This document shows positions 34,601 through 49,600 of a stretch of 64,000 bases of DNA, piece after piece. Origin of the DNA: Budorcas taxicolor (Eukaryota > Chordata > Mammalia > Artiodactyla > Bovidae); NCBI RefSeq assembly GCF_023091745.1, contig NC_068915.1:36882001-36946000 (forward strand), given 5' to 3'. Within the stretch, counting starts at the first letter, position 1, and every line of letters begins with the position of its first letter. Made by a program: the position numbers and the translations under genes. The notes under the pieces were generated by a model. The model was not told the DNA's origin. It saw nothing but the letters and a program-made list of their open reading frames with translations, and ran no database searches.

Positions 34601-37600
34601 CCCAACAACTATTACAACAGACCTTGATGCTGGGAAAGATTGAAGGCAGGAAGAAAAGGGGACAACAGAGGATGAGATGGTTGGATGGCATCACCACCTT
34701 GATGGACATGAGTTTGAGCAAGCTCCAGAAGTTGGTGATGGACAGGGAAGCCTGGCGTGCTGCAGTCCATGGGGTTGCAAAGAGTCAGAAATGACTGAGC
34801 AACTGAACTGAACTGAACCGAACTGATTATAACACAAAGTCAGCAGCACAAAATTTCAAAAAATTGCTAAAGTTCCTGGTATTTTAGTCTTATTGCTCTA
34901 TCTACATATATAAAATGTTTTCAAAGGAAAGAGATTGCGTTATCCACTAATCTGAATCTTCTATAGTATTTAATACAATGTGGGAACTTCAAGAAACAGC
35001 CAGTAAAAACTTGTTGGTTGACCCTACCAATGGCACACCTTAGCCACTCCTATCTTTTCGAGATTCATTCTTTCTCAAAAAGATGTTTCGTGGCTAAACA
35101 TCTAATTGCTAAATTGTGTCCAATTCTTTCAGGGCTCCATGGACTGTAGCCTGCCAGGCTCTCTGTCCATGGATTTTCCCAGGCAAAAATAACTGGAGTG
35201 TGTGGCTTCTCCAGGGTATCTTTCCCACCCAGGGATTGAATCCAAGTCTCCTGTATTAGCAGGCAGATTCTGTACCACTGAGCCACCTGGGAAGCCCTTC
35301 TAAAAAGATACAAAACACCTTTTAGTGCTTTTTCACTCTCATTCATGTTCTCTTCCTCTACCCTTTTCTTTCTGGGTTCCAAACTCCACCATATCATTTG
35401 AAAGAGTATTTGGAAGTTTATAGGAAAGGAGATCAATAAATTGAAATTCAACATGTGATTCTTGTTAGAATTATTTGCTCTGTGTTACTAATAGAGAAGG
35501 CTTCCCTTGTGGCTCAGCTGGTAAGGAGTCTGCTTACAATTCAGAAGACCCGGGTTCAATCCCTGCATTGGGAAGATCTCCTGGAGGAGGGAATGGCAAT
35601 CCACTCCAGTATTCTTGCCTGGAGAACCCCATGGACAGAGAACTTTGGTAGGCTACAGTCCACGTGGTCACATAGAGTCGGACACGACTGAGTGACTAAC
35701 ACACACACACACTAATAGAGAAATGAAGTTTTTACTACTTTAAGAAAATGTTTACATATAGAGAATCTTTGTAAAAATATAATCATTGCAGAAATGAATC
35801 ATCTTATTAGAATTAGCAATTATCTCTAGGATTCTGTTAACAATTTCTCTCCTAGTTTGAAACTCTAGATTACTGCCTCTTAAAATTTAGGAAACCACCC
35901 GATATTCAACAAAGTGTAATACATCTAAACTATGGAATACTACTCAGCAATAGAAGGGAATGAACTAGGATAGATACAACACACATGATTCTCAATATCA
36001 TTATGCTGAATGAAAGGACAGATACAAAGACTGCTTATGATTCCATTTATGTAAAATTCTAGGAAATCAAATTATAGTGACAGAAATCGAATCAGTGGTT
36101 GCATGGGCATGAGGCAGGGAATAGAGGCAGGGAGAAGCAGGATCAGAAAGGAATCTGAGGAAACTCTAGGGGATGATGGATGTGTTCACTGTCTTTTGTT
36201 TTCATTGTCTCGAATTTCATGGGCATAGATGTACATCAAAATGTATCAAAGTGGACATTTTATGTACCATTTATCGTACCTCAAATATACTTTATTCACA
36301 CTGTTTAAAAATTTAATTTTCATATGAATCACCTAGCGATCTTATAAAAATATATATTCTGATCTGGGCCTGAGATTCTGCTTTTCTAACAGTTCCAGGT
36401 AATGCTGGAACTTCCGCCCTGTGGACCACATTTTGAGTAGCAAGGCTTTATGTGACCTAATTTTACATTAGCAGGTATTGTGTTCATTTACAGTATATGG
36501 TATACTTTTTCTGTTCTGAAAAACCATAAGAAAACAGATAAAAGGCTTACGTTGACAGGAAACCACATGTAGGAATCCTCTTCAGGATATATGAACATTC
36601 CATATTCTTCCTTGGTCATAGATTCAAATATACAGTGAAAAAACTCAGACTTCACCCCATCCCCCACAGAACGAATTTCTTTAATGAATTCAACCTGAGA
36701 AAAGAGGACATTGTCAGGTCCAGATTTAAAACATGGTGCCTTGACCTTTACAGAAAAGTTTCAAGCCTCCTGCCGTCACCAGAATTCCCAGAATCCACTC
36801 TCCTTACCTAACTGTACTTTGCTCTCTCACTTTGCTTCTGATAGTGGGAGCCGTGAACCTGTTTACTGTCAGATTACTGCCTAGTGAGTACGTAGGTCCC
36901 TCCCATGGCCACATGAACCAAGTGAAGTGAGATTCTGGCAACACTCAACAGTCACCAATTACGTGGACCAGCATCTTGAACCAGATTTTGATGTGCTTCA
37001 AACCCCGGGCCCACTAAATTCCTCAATTTTTCTCTCTTGTCCAGCTTCCTCTCATCAGTCAGGCTTTACAACTTAGTCTACAGTCAACAAATATTTGGTT
37101 TCTTCTGCCTCTCCCCTCATTAGGACTTCAGATAAACAGCCCTCCTTGTCAGCCTGGACAGGGCACCTTTGTAGGAAATTTCAGAGCTGACTGCCCAGAG
37201 CCCTCATGTGAGCATCGATAAGAACGGGTCCCTCCTTTCTAAGGTCTACCTCTGGGATTTGTAGTGCGAGTACTATCTTAGATTTCCTCCCCTCTCTCTA
37301 ACTACTCTTTGCTGTAAATATTTATGTATTTGGCTGTGTCAGGTCTTAGTTGTGGCATGTGGCATCTTTAGTTGGGACCTGCAAGATCTTTAGTTGCAGC
37401 ATACGAACTCTTAGTTGCGGCATGCATAATCTAGTTCCCTGCCCAGGCATCGAACCCAGGCCCCCTGCATTGGGAGTGTAGAGTCTTATCCACTGGACCA
37501 CTGAGGAAGTCCCTCTAACTACTCCTTCTATACTTCCCTTCCTGTTTGCTTCTTTCCATCTTTTTAATGTAAATATCACCAAGCTTCACTGAGAGTTCTC

Positions 37601-40600
37601 TTTCACTTCTCTTTACCTAGATTTACCTCCTTGGCCTTGTTCATCATCACCAAGGGCCTGCCTCACATTTCATCGAGATACACCAAAAATAAATTAAGCT
37701 TGCTTCCGATTTTCCTACTTCCACTCATTTATACTAGCAAGGTTGTCTTTGCTATGGTCAGGACGTGCTCATAAAGAGCTCGACAACCTTGCCTCGTTGA
37801 GAGTCTATATTTGATTGGATTTCTCTTGAAGTTTACCTTCTTACCTCTTTGTAATTTCCTGTAGGCAGAATCACTTTCTACTGATTTCCTCATAATCAAG
37901 ATTTAAAGGGAAATAGGCACAGAGGGAGACAAAAACTAGAAAGCCTAGCTTATAAAATCCTTTCTTTGTTTTCCATCAGAGTTCTGAGACCCAACTCAGA
38001 GTCTGACTTCCTCTCTGAGAACCTAACTTTTCCCTTCTTGGCTGATATCAGGAAAATGCACTCCCTTCTGGACAGATAGCAGCTCTCACCTACAAAGTTC
38101 ATCTTTATTCTGTGGGCAAAGGATCTGAAGTACCACACAGTAAAAACCCTACAGATGCCCCCAAGGATAAAGTGAAGGATGGCTAGGAAATGGAACCAAC
38201 ACAGTGGAATGTCTGTGACTAAAACTAGAGCCAAAATGCAGTAAAAGTATCCATTCTACCTGCCACTTGCTGAATGCATTCATTGCCCCAATTCTTTACC
38301 CCTCCTTGGCCCAGGTCTTTCGCATGTGGCTTTATAGTTCCTCTCATTAAAAAGGCTGAGTATATTATGCCAGCCCTTGACTTGAGTTCAGCCATGTGAC
38401 TTGATTTGACTAAAGCAATGTTTGTTGTGTAACTGGGCTTGCTATCTTTTTTTTGGCAGTGGCTTGGCAAGTGGGTGTGGAGGGGCCTCGCTCTCTTGTA
38501 CCTCTGACACTGATATGCAACCATGTTTGTGGGTTCTAGGAAGAAGATGGAAAACACAGGAGTCAGGGCCAGATTGCCTGAGCCAGGCCAAGCCTAGGTA
38601 ACCAATCTCTAGCCAATTCTCAAACATGTAAACAGGTACAGACAAAATCTGAAAAGCCACTCAGATGAGTTCAACTTAGAGCAGCAGTCTCAGCAGAACT
38701 GCAGATCTGTAAAATTACTATTTTAAGTCACTATGCTTTGGGATGGTTCATTATGAAGCATTTCTGTAGCCAAAGGTAACTAACTAATAGTTAACTCATA
38801 GAGCCAATGGTCAATTAAACATCCTGGAGCTTTTCTCTGAAGGGTAAGCAAGGAATCCTGGAAACCATTAGGCTGATAACTATAGTTGCAAATACAGGTT
38901 CTCCTTGTACCACATTATATAAATGTTCCCCCCACACACATTAGTAAAAATATTATGAGGAGTTTTAGCGTACCACTAATGTTTTCTGGAGGTCAGTGTC
39001 TTCAGCTTGGCTTAACTGACATAGAGCATCTTCAACTAAGTGACTTCGTCTGACTCTAAGTGTAAATGAAGGGGATTCAGCCCCTCTTTGCAGAATTATT
39101 CCCCCAAAATTCATGTAGTTGTTCTCTTCAGATTTCTAGAAAAAGAAATATTTTAGGAATCCTCATAGGAATACAAGAAATTGTTTAATATTTCAAATAA
39201 ACATTTTATATAGCATACATTATGCCAACCATTGCTATATATACTCATATCACAATTAGTTAAGTAAAAGAGCACTGTGAGTATGATTTGGAAGACAAAG
39301 AGATCATAAAATCTATGGCACCAAGGAATTGTGCAAAATGATGGAATACTACACAGCCATAAAAAAACTAACAAAATTTTGCCTTTTGCAGCAACATGGA
39401 TGGACTTGGAGGGCATTTTGCTAAGTGAAGTACAATGTATGGAAAAAGACAAATACTGTATGATATCATTTACATGTGGAATCTAAAAACCACAACAAAC
39501 TAGTGAATAAAACAAAAAAGAAGCAGACTCGCAGATACAGAGAACAAACTAGTGTTTACCAGTGGGGAGAGGGAAGATATAGGGGTAGAGGAGAAGGGGT
39601 ACAAATCATTAGATACAAAATAAGCTACAAGTATATATTGTACAACTCAGGGGATATAGCCAATATTTTATAATAACTATAAATGAAGTATAACCTTTAA
39701 AAATTGAGTCACTATACTGTATGTCTATAATTTATATATTGTACACCAACTATGATTTAATTTTTCTTTTAAAAAAAGGTTGATGGGAAATGTTACAGCG
39801 GAAGAATGTGGTCACCATCTGCACCCACTGATGAATCTCAGAATGAACAAAAGTGAAACCACCAGAAATAATGCACTGAAATATGGAGAGGTGAAAATAA
39901 ATTGGGCCTGGAATTTGCTTTACAATACTTAACAAAAACATGGGAATTCCCTGGTGGCCAGAGGTTAGGACTTCGAGCTTTCACTGCTGAGGGTGAGGGA
40001 TCAAGCCCTATCAGGGAACTAAGATCCTATAAGCTGCATGCCACAGCAAAAAAAAGAAACTTTAGCAAAAATAGTAACAACTGAAAATTTTAAAAATGAT
40101 AAAGGAAGTATGGCAAAATGTTGACGACTGCTGAAAATTTGTGCTGGGATTTAATATGCCATTATCTCTACTTCGTATATATTTGAAAATTTTACATAAT
40201 AAAAAATAAGACATACATACCAACATTCTTATCTGGGAATCAGCTTGCAATAATTTAATTTTGGACACCAAATTAAAGACAAATGGAAAATCACTGAAAA
40301 TAATCAGACTGAAGTTTTCTGCAGGTATCTAAAAATTAAAAAGACAGAAGAATTTTGATAATCAAAAGGAAAGGAAACCTTCATTCCTTTACCTCACTAC
40401 CTTAAATTATTTACCTCCATACTTTATAGAATTCATTTTTAAGAATCTAAATTACCTAGAAACAAATTTCTAGGAAAATGCATTTGCTTTGTGGCTGAAA
40501 GATGTTTTAAGTTATCCAAGAGCATCTACTTTAGCAAATTCAGCATTACAATGAGGACATTTTCAGATCTTAACTTACAAAGAAGCTACATAGCTATTAA

Positions 40601-43600
40601 TGTGTTTCCCTTTTAAAGTACAAAAAAATATTCAGAAAGTAAAATATTCTTACCAGGTTGTTTTCCCTATAGATCACTCTATTTCTATCTTCATAAAAGT
40701 TCAACCAAAAGGACAATTCATTTATGTGGAACATATCTTCTGGTAATCGACAGTTAGTTTTGTTTAACCTTAAAGAAAATACAACCTGTGATATTTATTT
40801 TCTATCAATGAGTAACTTAATCTATTTTTATATATGCCTCTGTTCAGTTTAGTTAGTTGCTCAGTTGTCTTTGCGACTGTTGCTCCGACTCTTTGCGACC
40901 CCATGGACTGCAGCACGCCAGGCCTCCCTGCCCATCACCAACTCCCAGAGTTTACCTAAACTCATGCCCATTGATTCGGTGATGCCATCCAACCATCTCA
41001 TCCTCTATCGTCCCCTTATCCTCCTGCCTTCAATCTTTCCCAGCATCAGGGTCTTTTCAAATGAGTCAGCTCGTCGCATCAGGTGGCCAAAGTATTGGAG
41101 CTTCAGCTTTAGCATCAGTCCTCCAGTGAATATTCAGGATTGATTTCCTTTAGGATTGTTGGTTTGATCTTCTTGCTGTCCAAGGGACTCTCAAGAGTCT
41201 TCTCCAACACCACAGTTCGAAAGCATCACTTCTTTGGCACTCAGCCTTCTTTATGGTCCAACTCTCACATCTGTACATGACTACTGGGAAAACCACAGCT
41301 TTGACTGTATGGACCTTTGTCAGCAAAGTAATGTCTCTGCTTTTTAATATGCTGCTTAGGTGTGTCATAGTTTTTCTTCCAAAGAACAAGCGTCTTTTAA
41401 TTTCATGCCTACAGTCACCATCCACAGTGCTAATCAAACTATCTAATTTTAAAAAATTGGCAGACAAACTGAACAGACTTGTTTCAAAGAAGACTTACAG
41501 ATGGCCAACAAGTACATGAAAATATACTCAACATCGTTAATCATTAGGGAAATGCAAATCAAAACCATAGTGCAATATTACCTTATGCCTATTAGAATGG
41601 CTATCATCAAAAACACAAGAGAGAAGTGTTGGTGAGGATGTGGAGAAAAAGGAACTTTTGTGCACCATTAGTGGGAATGTCAATTGGTGTGGGCACTATG
41701 GAAAACAGTATGAAGGCTTCCTCACAAAATTAAAAATAGAACTACCACATGATCCAGCAATCCCACTTTGGGGTATAGAGCCAAAGGAAATGAAATCACC
41801 TGCTCAAAGAGATATCTACAGGCCCATGTTCATTTTAGCATTATTTAGAATAGCCAAGGTAAATAAACAACCTAAGCGTCCATGGACAGATGAATGGATA
41901 AAGAAGATATGGTGTATATATATGTGTATGCATATACACTGATACATACATATATACACAATGGAATTTTATTCAGCCATGAGAAACAAGGAAATCCTGC
42001 CATTTGCAACAACATGGATGGATGGTGAGGACATTATGCTAAGCGAAATACTTCAGAGAAAGGCAAATACAGTAAGATATCACTTACACGTGAAATCTAA
42101 AAAAGCTAAACTCAGAAACAGAGTGGAGTGGTGGTTTATAGAGTTGGGGTGGGAGAAAAGGAGAGATGTTGGTCAAACGGTACAAACTTCCAGTTATAAG
42201 ATAAATAAGTTCTGCAGATCTAATGCACAGCATGGCGATCATAGTTAACAATATTGTACTATATAGTTGAAATTTGCTAAGACAGTAGATCTTCAGTGTT
42301 CTTACCACACTAAATAAACAGTAACTATAAGTGTTTTGTAATATATACATGTCTAGAAAGGGAAAAAGTGGAAGTAGTAACAGATTTTATTTCTTTGGGC
42401 TCCAAAGTCACTGAGGACAGTGACTGTAGCCATGAAATTAAAAGACTCCTGCTCACTGGAAGGAAAGTTATGACAAACCTAGAGGGCATATTAAAAAACA
42501 GAGATACCACTTTGCTGACAAAGGTCCATATAGTCAAAACTATGGTTTTTCCAGTAATCATATACGGATGTGAGAGTTGGACCATAAAGGAGACTGAGCA
42601 CCAAAGAATTACTGCTGTCAAAATGTGGTGCTGGAGAAGACACTTGAGAGTCCCTTGAACAGTGAGAAGATCAAACCAGTCAATCCTAAAGGAAATCAAC
42701 CCTGAATATTCACTGGAAGGACGGATGCTGAAGCTGAAGCTCCAATACTTAGGCCATCTTATGCGAAGAACTGACTCATGTGAAAAGACACTGATGCTGG
42801 TGAATATTGAAGGCAAAATGAGAAGTGGGCAACAGAGGATGAGATGGTTGGATGGCATCACCAACTCACCAGACATGAAGTTGAGCAAACTCCAGGAGAT
42901 AGTGAAGGACAGGGAAGACTGGTGTGCTGCAGTCCATGAGGTCACAAAGAGTCAGATAAGACTTAGGGACTGAACAACAACAAATCAAATTAACACTCCG
43001 TACACCTTAACCTTACACAATGTCCTATTTCAGTTCTATCTTAATAAAGATGGAGGAAATATACTACTTTAGAAATATCAGTGCATTATTACTTCTGAAA
43101 AGCACTAACTTTTGCACATAATACTTTCTCCTATTGAGACTGATATCTTGTGGTGAAACAGTGCTCTTGCTTGGAAAATCCCATGGACATGGGGTCGCAA
43201 AGATTCAGACAAGACTAAGTGACTTCACTTTCGCTTTCTTTTTGTTTTGGTTACCGACTGAGCAATTTATATTTATAAAAACATCTATTTTGGCTAATTA
43301 TTTTTCCATTGAACAATACCAATTTAATTCTGCTCTTCTATTTAAAATGCTCTGGTTCCTTCCTGTCCTCCAATAATTATTAGGTTTATTAGTAGCCTAA
43401 TCTTAGGTTACTTCTGGATTATGTTATATACACTAATGAAAATGCTGAATCATTGTCATATCTGAGTATTTGTGCCTGTAATATATTATATATACACTAT
43501 ATACATATTATATATACTATGTAATATATTCCACCAGAGTCTATCCAGTTAGCAAAACAAACAAAATTCTAAATATTTAAGGTCTGAATCAAATATTTTC

Positions 43601-46600
43601 ATTCTTGCTGTGGAAAATAAAATAAGACTTCAACTGGCTAAGAACTAAGGGAACTTGATTTAGTAAAATGGTGTATACATTCCTTTAGATGAACCCTTAC
43701 CTTATATATGTCTTTCATCACTTCCAGAAGAGTTTTAACATTGCGGTTACGGATACTCTGAAGAGTGTTATTCCAGAAAAACATTTGAGAGATGATGGCA
43801 GTTTTCAGCATCTGGACAAGTGAGTTGAGGGAAGATTCTTGCAAAGATGTCCAACACTGCTCTGAGACGTGTAAAATCAGCCATGATAAATATGCACCTC
43901 CAAAAAAATTCTCTCAGTTTTCTAAGTTCTTTAATGTAAGAAATAGATCATATTTTCCAGTTCTGATGGCATAACCCATAAATCATGGGATAACCTTTTT
44001 GAAGGATAACATCCTGGACAATATTTATTACTCACAGATGTGGAAAAAATTTTTGCTCCCTGATTAAGTATCTTTGGAATTAAAAGCTCAGATTCAGGTT
44101 TCTGAAAAAAATGTGTTGATAGTTCATATTTATGCTTGATTACTTGATTGATTTCATGATTTTCAAACTGAAAATTCCATAGGGTATTTATAAGGTCTCA
44201 AAATACACACAGGTGAAAACACAGAATACATATGCACACATACATATACACACAAGACACGAAATGTGATCAAGGACAATTTTAATCTGAAAAAAAAATC
44301 TATGTTTTCAGACTTTATTATCACCTACGATAGATGGATATATTTTTAAATTAGCTCAGTAACAATATTTTAGTATCACTGAGTTACAAACTGAATTTCT
44401 GTACCTTTAAAAGAAAATTCTCAGAAAACAAACAAATCAGATGTTAAAATGTATTTTCAAGTTAATGTAATTAAAATAGTGTGACCCAGATGCATGAAAG
44501 GAAGACAGTGTAGCAGACTTCACAAACGGAATCAAATATATATGAGATATTGGTATACGATAAAAGAGGCATTGTGTGTTATCAGGGAATGAAACAGATC
44601 ACTTAATAAATGTGCGACCACTGGAAACTGATCCCCCAAAAATGAAGTGCAATCAAGATAAACTCCATATAGTTCAAAGATTTAAACATAAAAATGAAAC
44701 AATGGGGGGATGGATATATTGGGAGATTGGATTGATATAAACACATTACTATATATAAAATAGATAACTGATAAGAACCTACTGTATAGCACAGGGAACA
44801 CTGCTCAATACTCAGTAATGGCTTATATGGGAAAGGAATCTAAAAAAGAGTGGATTTTTACACATTATAACTGATTCACTTTGCTATACAACAGAAGCTA
44901 ACACAACATTGTAAATCAACTATATTCCAATAAAAGTTAATTAAAAGAATGAAACAATAAATATTCTAATAGGAGCATGGGAAATCTTTAAATTTCATCA
45001 TAAAGGCAAACTTTTTGAGAAAAGATCAGAAACCATAAAAGAAAATGTTAATACAGTAGGCTGCATAAAAGTGTTTAAAAATATTACGCATGGCAAAAAT
45101 ACCAAAAAGTAAAAGAATTTCAGTAACCTAAAGAAAAAAAATTGCAACTCATTTTACGGATAAAGAATTGTTGGGACTTGCCTGGTGACCCAGTAGTTAA
45201 GAATCTGCCTGCCAATGCAGGGGATACGGATTTGATCTTTAGTCCGGGAAGATCCCAAATGCGAAGGAATGACTGAGCCCGAGAGATACAGCTACTGAAA
45301 CCCTCATGCCTAGAGCCCATACTCCACAACAAGAAGCCACCACAACGAGAAGTCCTTGCATTGCAACAAAGAGCAGCCCCCGCTTGCCTCAACTAGAGAA
45401 AGCCTGCACACAGCAACAAAGACTCAGCGCAGCCAAAAATAAATAAATCAAAAATTTTTTTAAAAGAACTGTCTTAGTAGTTTAAAAAACTTCAAATAGA
45501 AAAGAAAGATACTAACAACAAATGGAAAAATAGGTAAGAGGAGAGAACTGATGGTTTGTAGAGTATGATATACAAATATAACTGAATATAGGAAAAACAG
45601 CACAACTTCACTCATAATGAGACAATTTAAATTAAGATATTCTTAAAAATTCCCTGGAAGTCCAGCAGTTAGGACTTCACCCTCCCATTGCATGGGGCAT
45701 GCAAGCAAGCAAGCCATGTGGCAGGGCCAAAAAAGAAAAAGAAATAGATTCTTCTTTTCAGAGCGGTATAGACCAAAGTTTGGTTTACACTGTGGGCTGA
45801 TGCTTTCATATTAATTGATGAAGAATAAACGGTACACCTTCTGTCAGAGCTGCCATGTTGCCCAATTCCAAGGGTGATAATGTGAATGGTGGCCACTTAA
45901 GTTGGGCAATATGGTGGCCCTGACGTCTGTGGAGGGTCATTTGGCAAAATCTCTCAAGATTTAAAATGCACATACAATCTGATCCAGTAATTTTGCTTTC
46001 TGAAAATTTCCCTGCTTGTATAAATATATATATATTTATGTAAATATATTCATATAAATATATATTATATTATTGTATAATATATATTAAATATGTATAA
46101 TTATAATATAATTATAAGCAGGGAAGTTTCCAGAAAGCAAAATTATTGGGTCTATATATATACACAAAGAAATGTATGTTAGAACTGTTATAAGAGCAAA
46201 AATTTAGAAGCAACTATTCATGTACATGAATAGAATACTATTCAGCCATTAAATTGGAATAAAGCATTCATATAAGTCAGGTAATATAATGATTTCCACA
46301 ATATAGTGATTTGTGGAAAAAAGTAAGTTGCTGACGAATGTATGCTACCATTTGAAAAAAAAGAATACATTTCTATATGTTTTTATAGAGTATCTTTCAA
46401 ACGTTATGTAAGAAACTCTACTCTGTAACTGCTTTGTGGGAGGGGAATTAGGTGGCTATTTCACCGTATATATCATCTTTGCATCTTTTAAGCTTTGGAC
46501 CTCGAACGTTAGCTCAAAGTCATAAAAGGACATCCCAAAGCACTGAATAAAATAAAAAACAAGAACACAAAGATAAACATTGTTCCCCTCATGTCTGATC

Positions 46601-49600
46601 AAAATACCTAAAGTTTTAAAACACCATAAACAAAAAACTTTAAAGTATGGTTTTATCTTGACTGGATTCTCTATGGTTGTGAAATTCTGAGGTCGAGTCC
46701 ATGACCAAGTCTAGGAATTACACATGTTTTGTAATAATAAGAGTAATGATTATATCTACTCAATCGTGTGTGACTCTTTGAGACCCCGTGGACTGTAGCC
46801 CACCAGGCTCCTCTGTCCGTGGGATTTTCCAGGCAAGAGTATTGCAGTAGGTTGCCATTTCCTTCTCCAGGGGACCTTCTCGGCTCAGGATTTGAACCCA
46901 AGTCTCGTGTTTCCTTCATCTCCTGTGTCTCCTGTATTGCAGGAGGATTCACTGAGCCACCAATGAAGCCCATTATAATAGTTTCGAATTCAAGCAGGAT
47001 CCTGTGGGACCCTCCTTAGTACAAGGGCCTTCTTGTGTCTCCTTCCTGTGTCTTCCCTGCTTCTTGTTTGCAGGGAAAAGGATTCAGCCTCCTAGACCTT
47101 CCCTGAGTTTCGAAGGGCAGATTTAAACTGTTACTCATTGGGAAAGTGAGGGAATGCAGAAACGAAGGGAAAGCAGTCAAGAAACAATAGTGGAGGGATG
47201 GGGCAGGGTCCTGGTTCCTCCTCAAAGGATATATAAGACAGTTCAACATATATATCTCTCAGTTCTACAGGAACTAAGACTCTCACTCAGGTGGAGGATG
47301 GTAACTTCAGGCTGAGCACAAGCATTTGAACCCCAGACTGTTTACAACCAGAAGGTTGAAGACTGAGATTTCTGGAGCACCACCCTGTTACCTCACCACC
47401 AACCAACCAGAAGAAAGTCACACACTCAGCAGCCCTCCCTGAAAATTTTTCTTTAAAAACTCTCTCCTGAAACTCATCAGGGGGTTTAGGTCTTTTGAGC
47501 ACAAACTGCCCATTCTCCTTGCTTGGCACTTGAAATAGACCTATCTCTGCCCCAGACTCCAATGCTTCTGTTTGTTTGGCCTCAATGTGTATCGGGCACA
47601 CAAACTTGAATTTGACAATAGCTTTAGGTTAATCTTTTCAATAATATACATATCACATACTCAAACATTTGTACAGTATTTTCAAATCTATCTAAAATTT
47701 GTTACAAATTCTATTTCAGACAGTATTCTATTCAGAATATGGATAAAGTGACATAAAAGTAATCATGCTTACTCAGGACTTTTGAAGATTGATCGGTCAT
47801 TTTATGAACAGCCTCTGCAAATGGAACCACCAGAGTTATCCAGTTCCTGGAATCAAGCATGACAGGACACTCTGGGAGCAGAAGGAAGACTGATAAAGCT
47901 TCTTGGTGTGGAGAACGACATGGAAGAGCCCCAAGCAGATTATCCCTGAGACATGCGGTTATCTGTGGTTGAAAAACAATCAGGGAAAGGCCCAGGACAT
48001 ATTAGATACAGTATCATAAGAAACAAGATATAAGAAGAGAGGTTTCATATCTACTATGTTCCTAATGGAATAGTAATGTAGTTTTCCTAAAGCCTACTAT
48101 TCAAACTCCATCACTCCTTGATATCCCAAATACCCCTAAAGTAGTATGTGAGAACCATTGGAGTCAATTAAAGGAATAAAAGTGAAATCACATGCCTGGA
48201 CCTACTGAACAAACCGTGAAGATTGCTCAATTAGAAGGGATCCATACCTAAATCTATCTGACTAAGATACACCGTAGCAGAGGAAATGGCACATGTTCAC
48301 CTCACTAATCCTGTTTCATCTTCCTTCAGGGCTCACAGGAAGATGGCATTGCCCGGCCTCCCTGCAGTTAGGTGGAGCCATGTGATCGGGTTCCAGCTAA
48401 TGGAATGTGAGGGAAGGTGATATATGGTACTTCCAGGCTTGACCCCTAAAACCTCTCTGTGACCTTTCACACCCTTTTTCCTCATCTGCCAATCAACATG
48501 AAAGATCTACCAGAGAATTTTATGGCCCTGGGGCCTAGAATGCCACGGAGAAGGAGCCTGAGTCACCCCTGAATGAGCCTGGGCAGAGGGCGGTAGGGTA
48601 ACAGAATCTGCCACGCCCAAATATGCCACTCTGACATGATGATTATTTTAAGCTGAAGGCAAGTGAGAAAAAGTAGACACAGAATGAGCTCTCTGGCCTC
48701 CCCCATCTTCCTGAAAACAGAACATAAATTCCCCTCATCAAGGTGTCCTCCTGTCCACAACTTCCTGTATCAGGAAGGGCATAACAGTCTCACTAGCAGA
48801 GCTGAGCTGGCCCTGAACGAAGACGTCACACAGCAAACCTTACTACCTAGTCCTTATCCACCATTACTTTCTTCATATATCTGCTTTCCCACCATTTGCC
48901 ACCCAAGAAGCTCCAAGTCCTTTTCCTTTGTCTTTTCACTTCTCTACAAAATTATTGTTCTCCATTTGCTAAGTTGCTATTGTGAAGCGAAAGTGAAAGT
49001 TAAGTCACTCAGTCGGTCCAACTCTTTGCGACCCCATGGACTGTAGCCCACCAAGCTCCTCCGTCCATGGGATTCTCCAGGCAAGAATACTGGAGTGGGT
49101 TGCCATTTCCTTCCCCAGGGGATCTTCCTGACCCAGGGATCGAACCCAGGTTTCCCACACTGCAGGCAGACGCTTTAACCTCTGAGCCACCAGGGAAGCC
49201 CTGTGTGACTCTTTGTGACACCATGGACTGTAGAGTCCATGGGATTCTCCAGGCAGGAATACTGGCGTGAATAGCCTTTCCCTTCTCCAGGGATTGAACC
49301 CAGATCTCCCACATTGCAAGTGGATTGTTTACCAGCTGAGCCACAAGGGAAGCCCCAGAATACTGGAGTGGGTAGCCTTTCCCTTCTCCAGTGAATCTTC
49401 CCAACCCAGGAATCGAACCAGGGTCTCCTGCATTGCTGGCAAATTCTTTACCAACTGAGCTATCAGGGTTGCTATAGAAGCCCCAATTCTAACCACTCCT
49501 TAAAGTTACTCATCACTGAGTATTTCCATGTATATGCAGGATGCACATGCTAATAAATTTGCTTTTCTCTTGTTCGTCTGTCTTTTCTAAGTGTAATTTG

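Noticed and set aside
40654..40768. Annotating the HERC6 exon with the acceptor at 40768
   Set aside because: The 115-nt form breaks the frame between two phase-0 exons; kept only as a finding.
47287..47601. 104-codon minus-strand open frame
   Set aside because: No recognised motif, no splice borders and no place in the HERC6 reading frame; likely chance.
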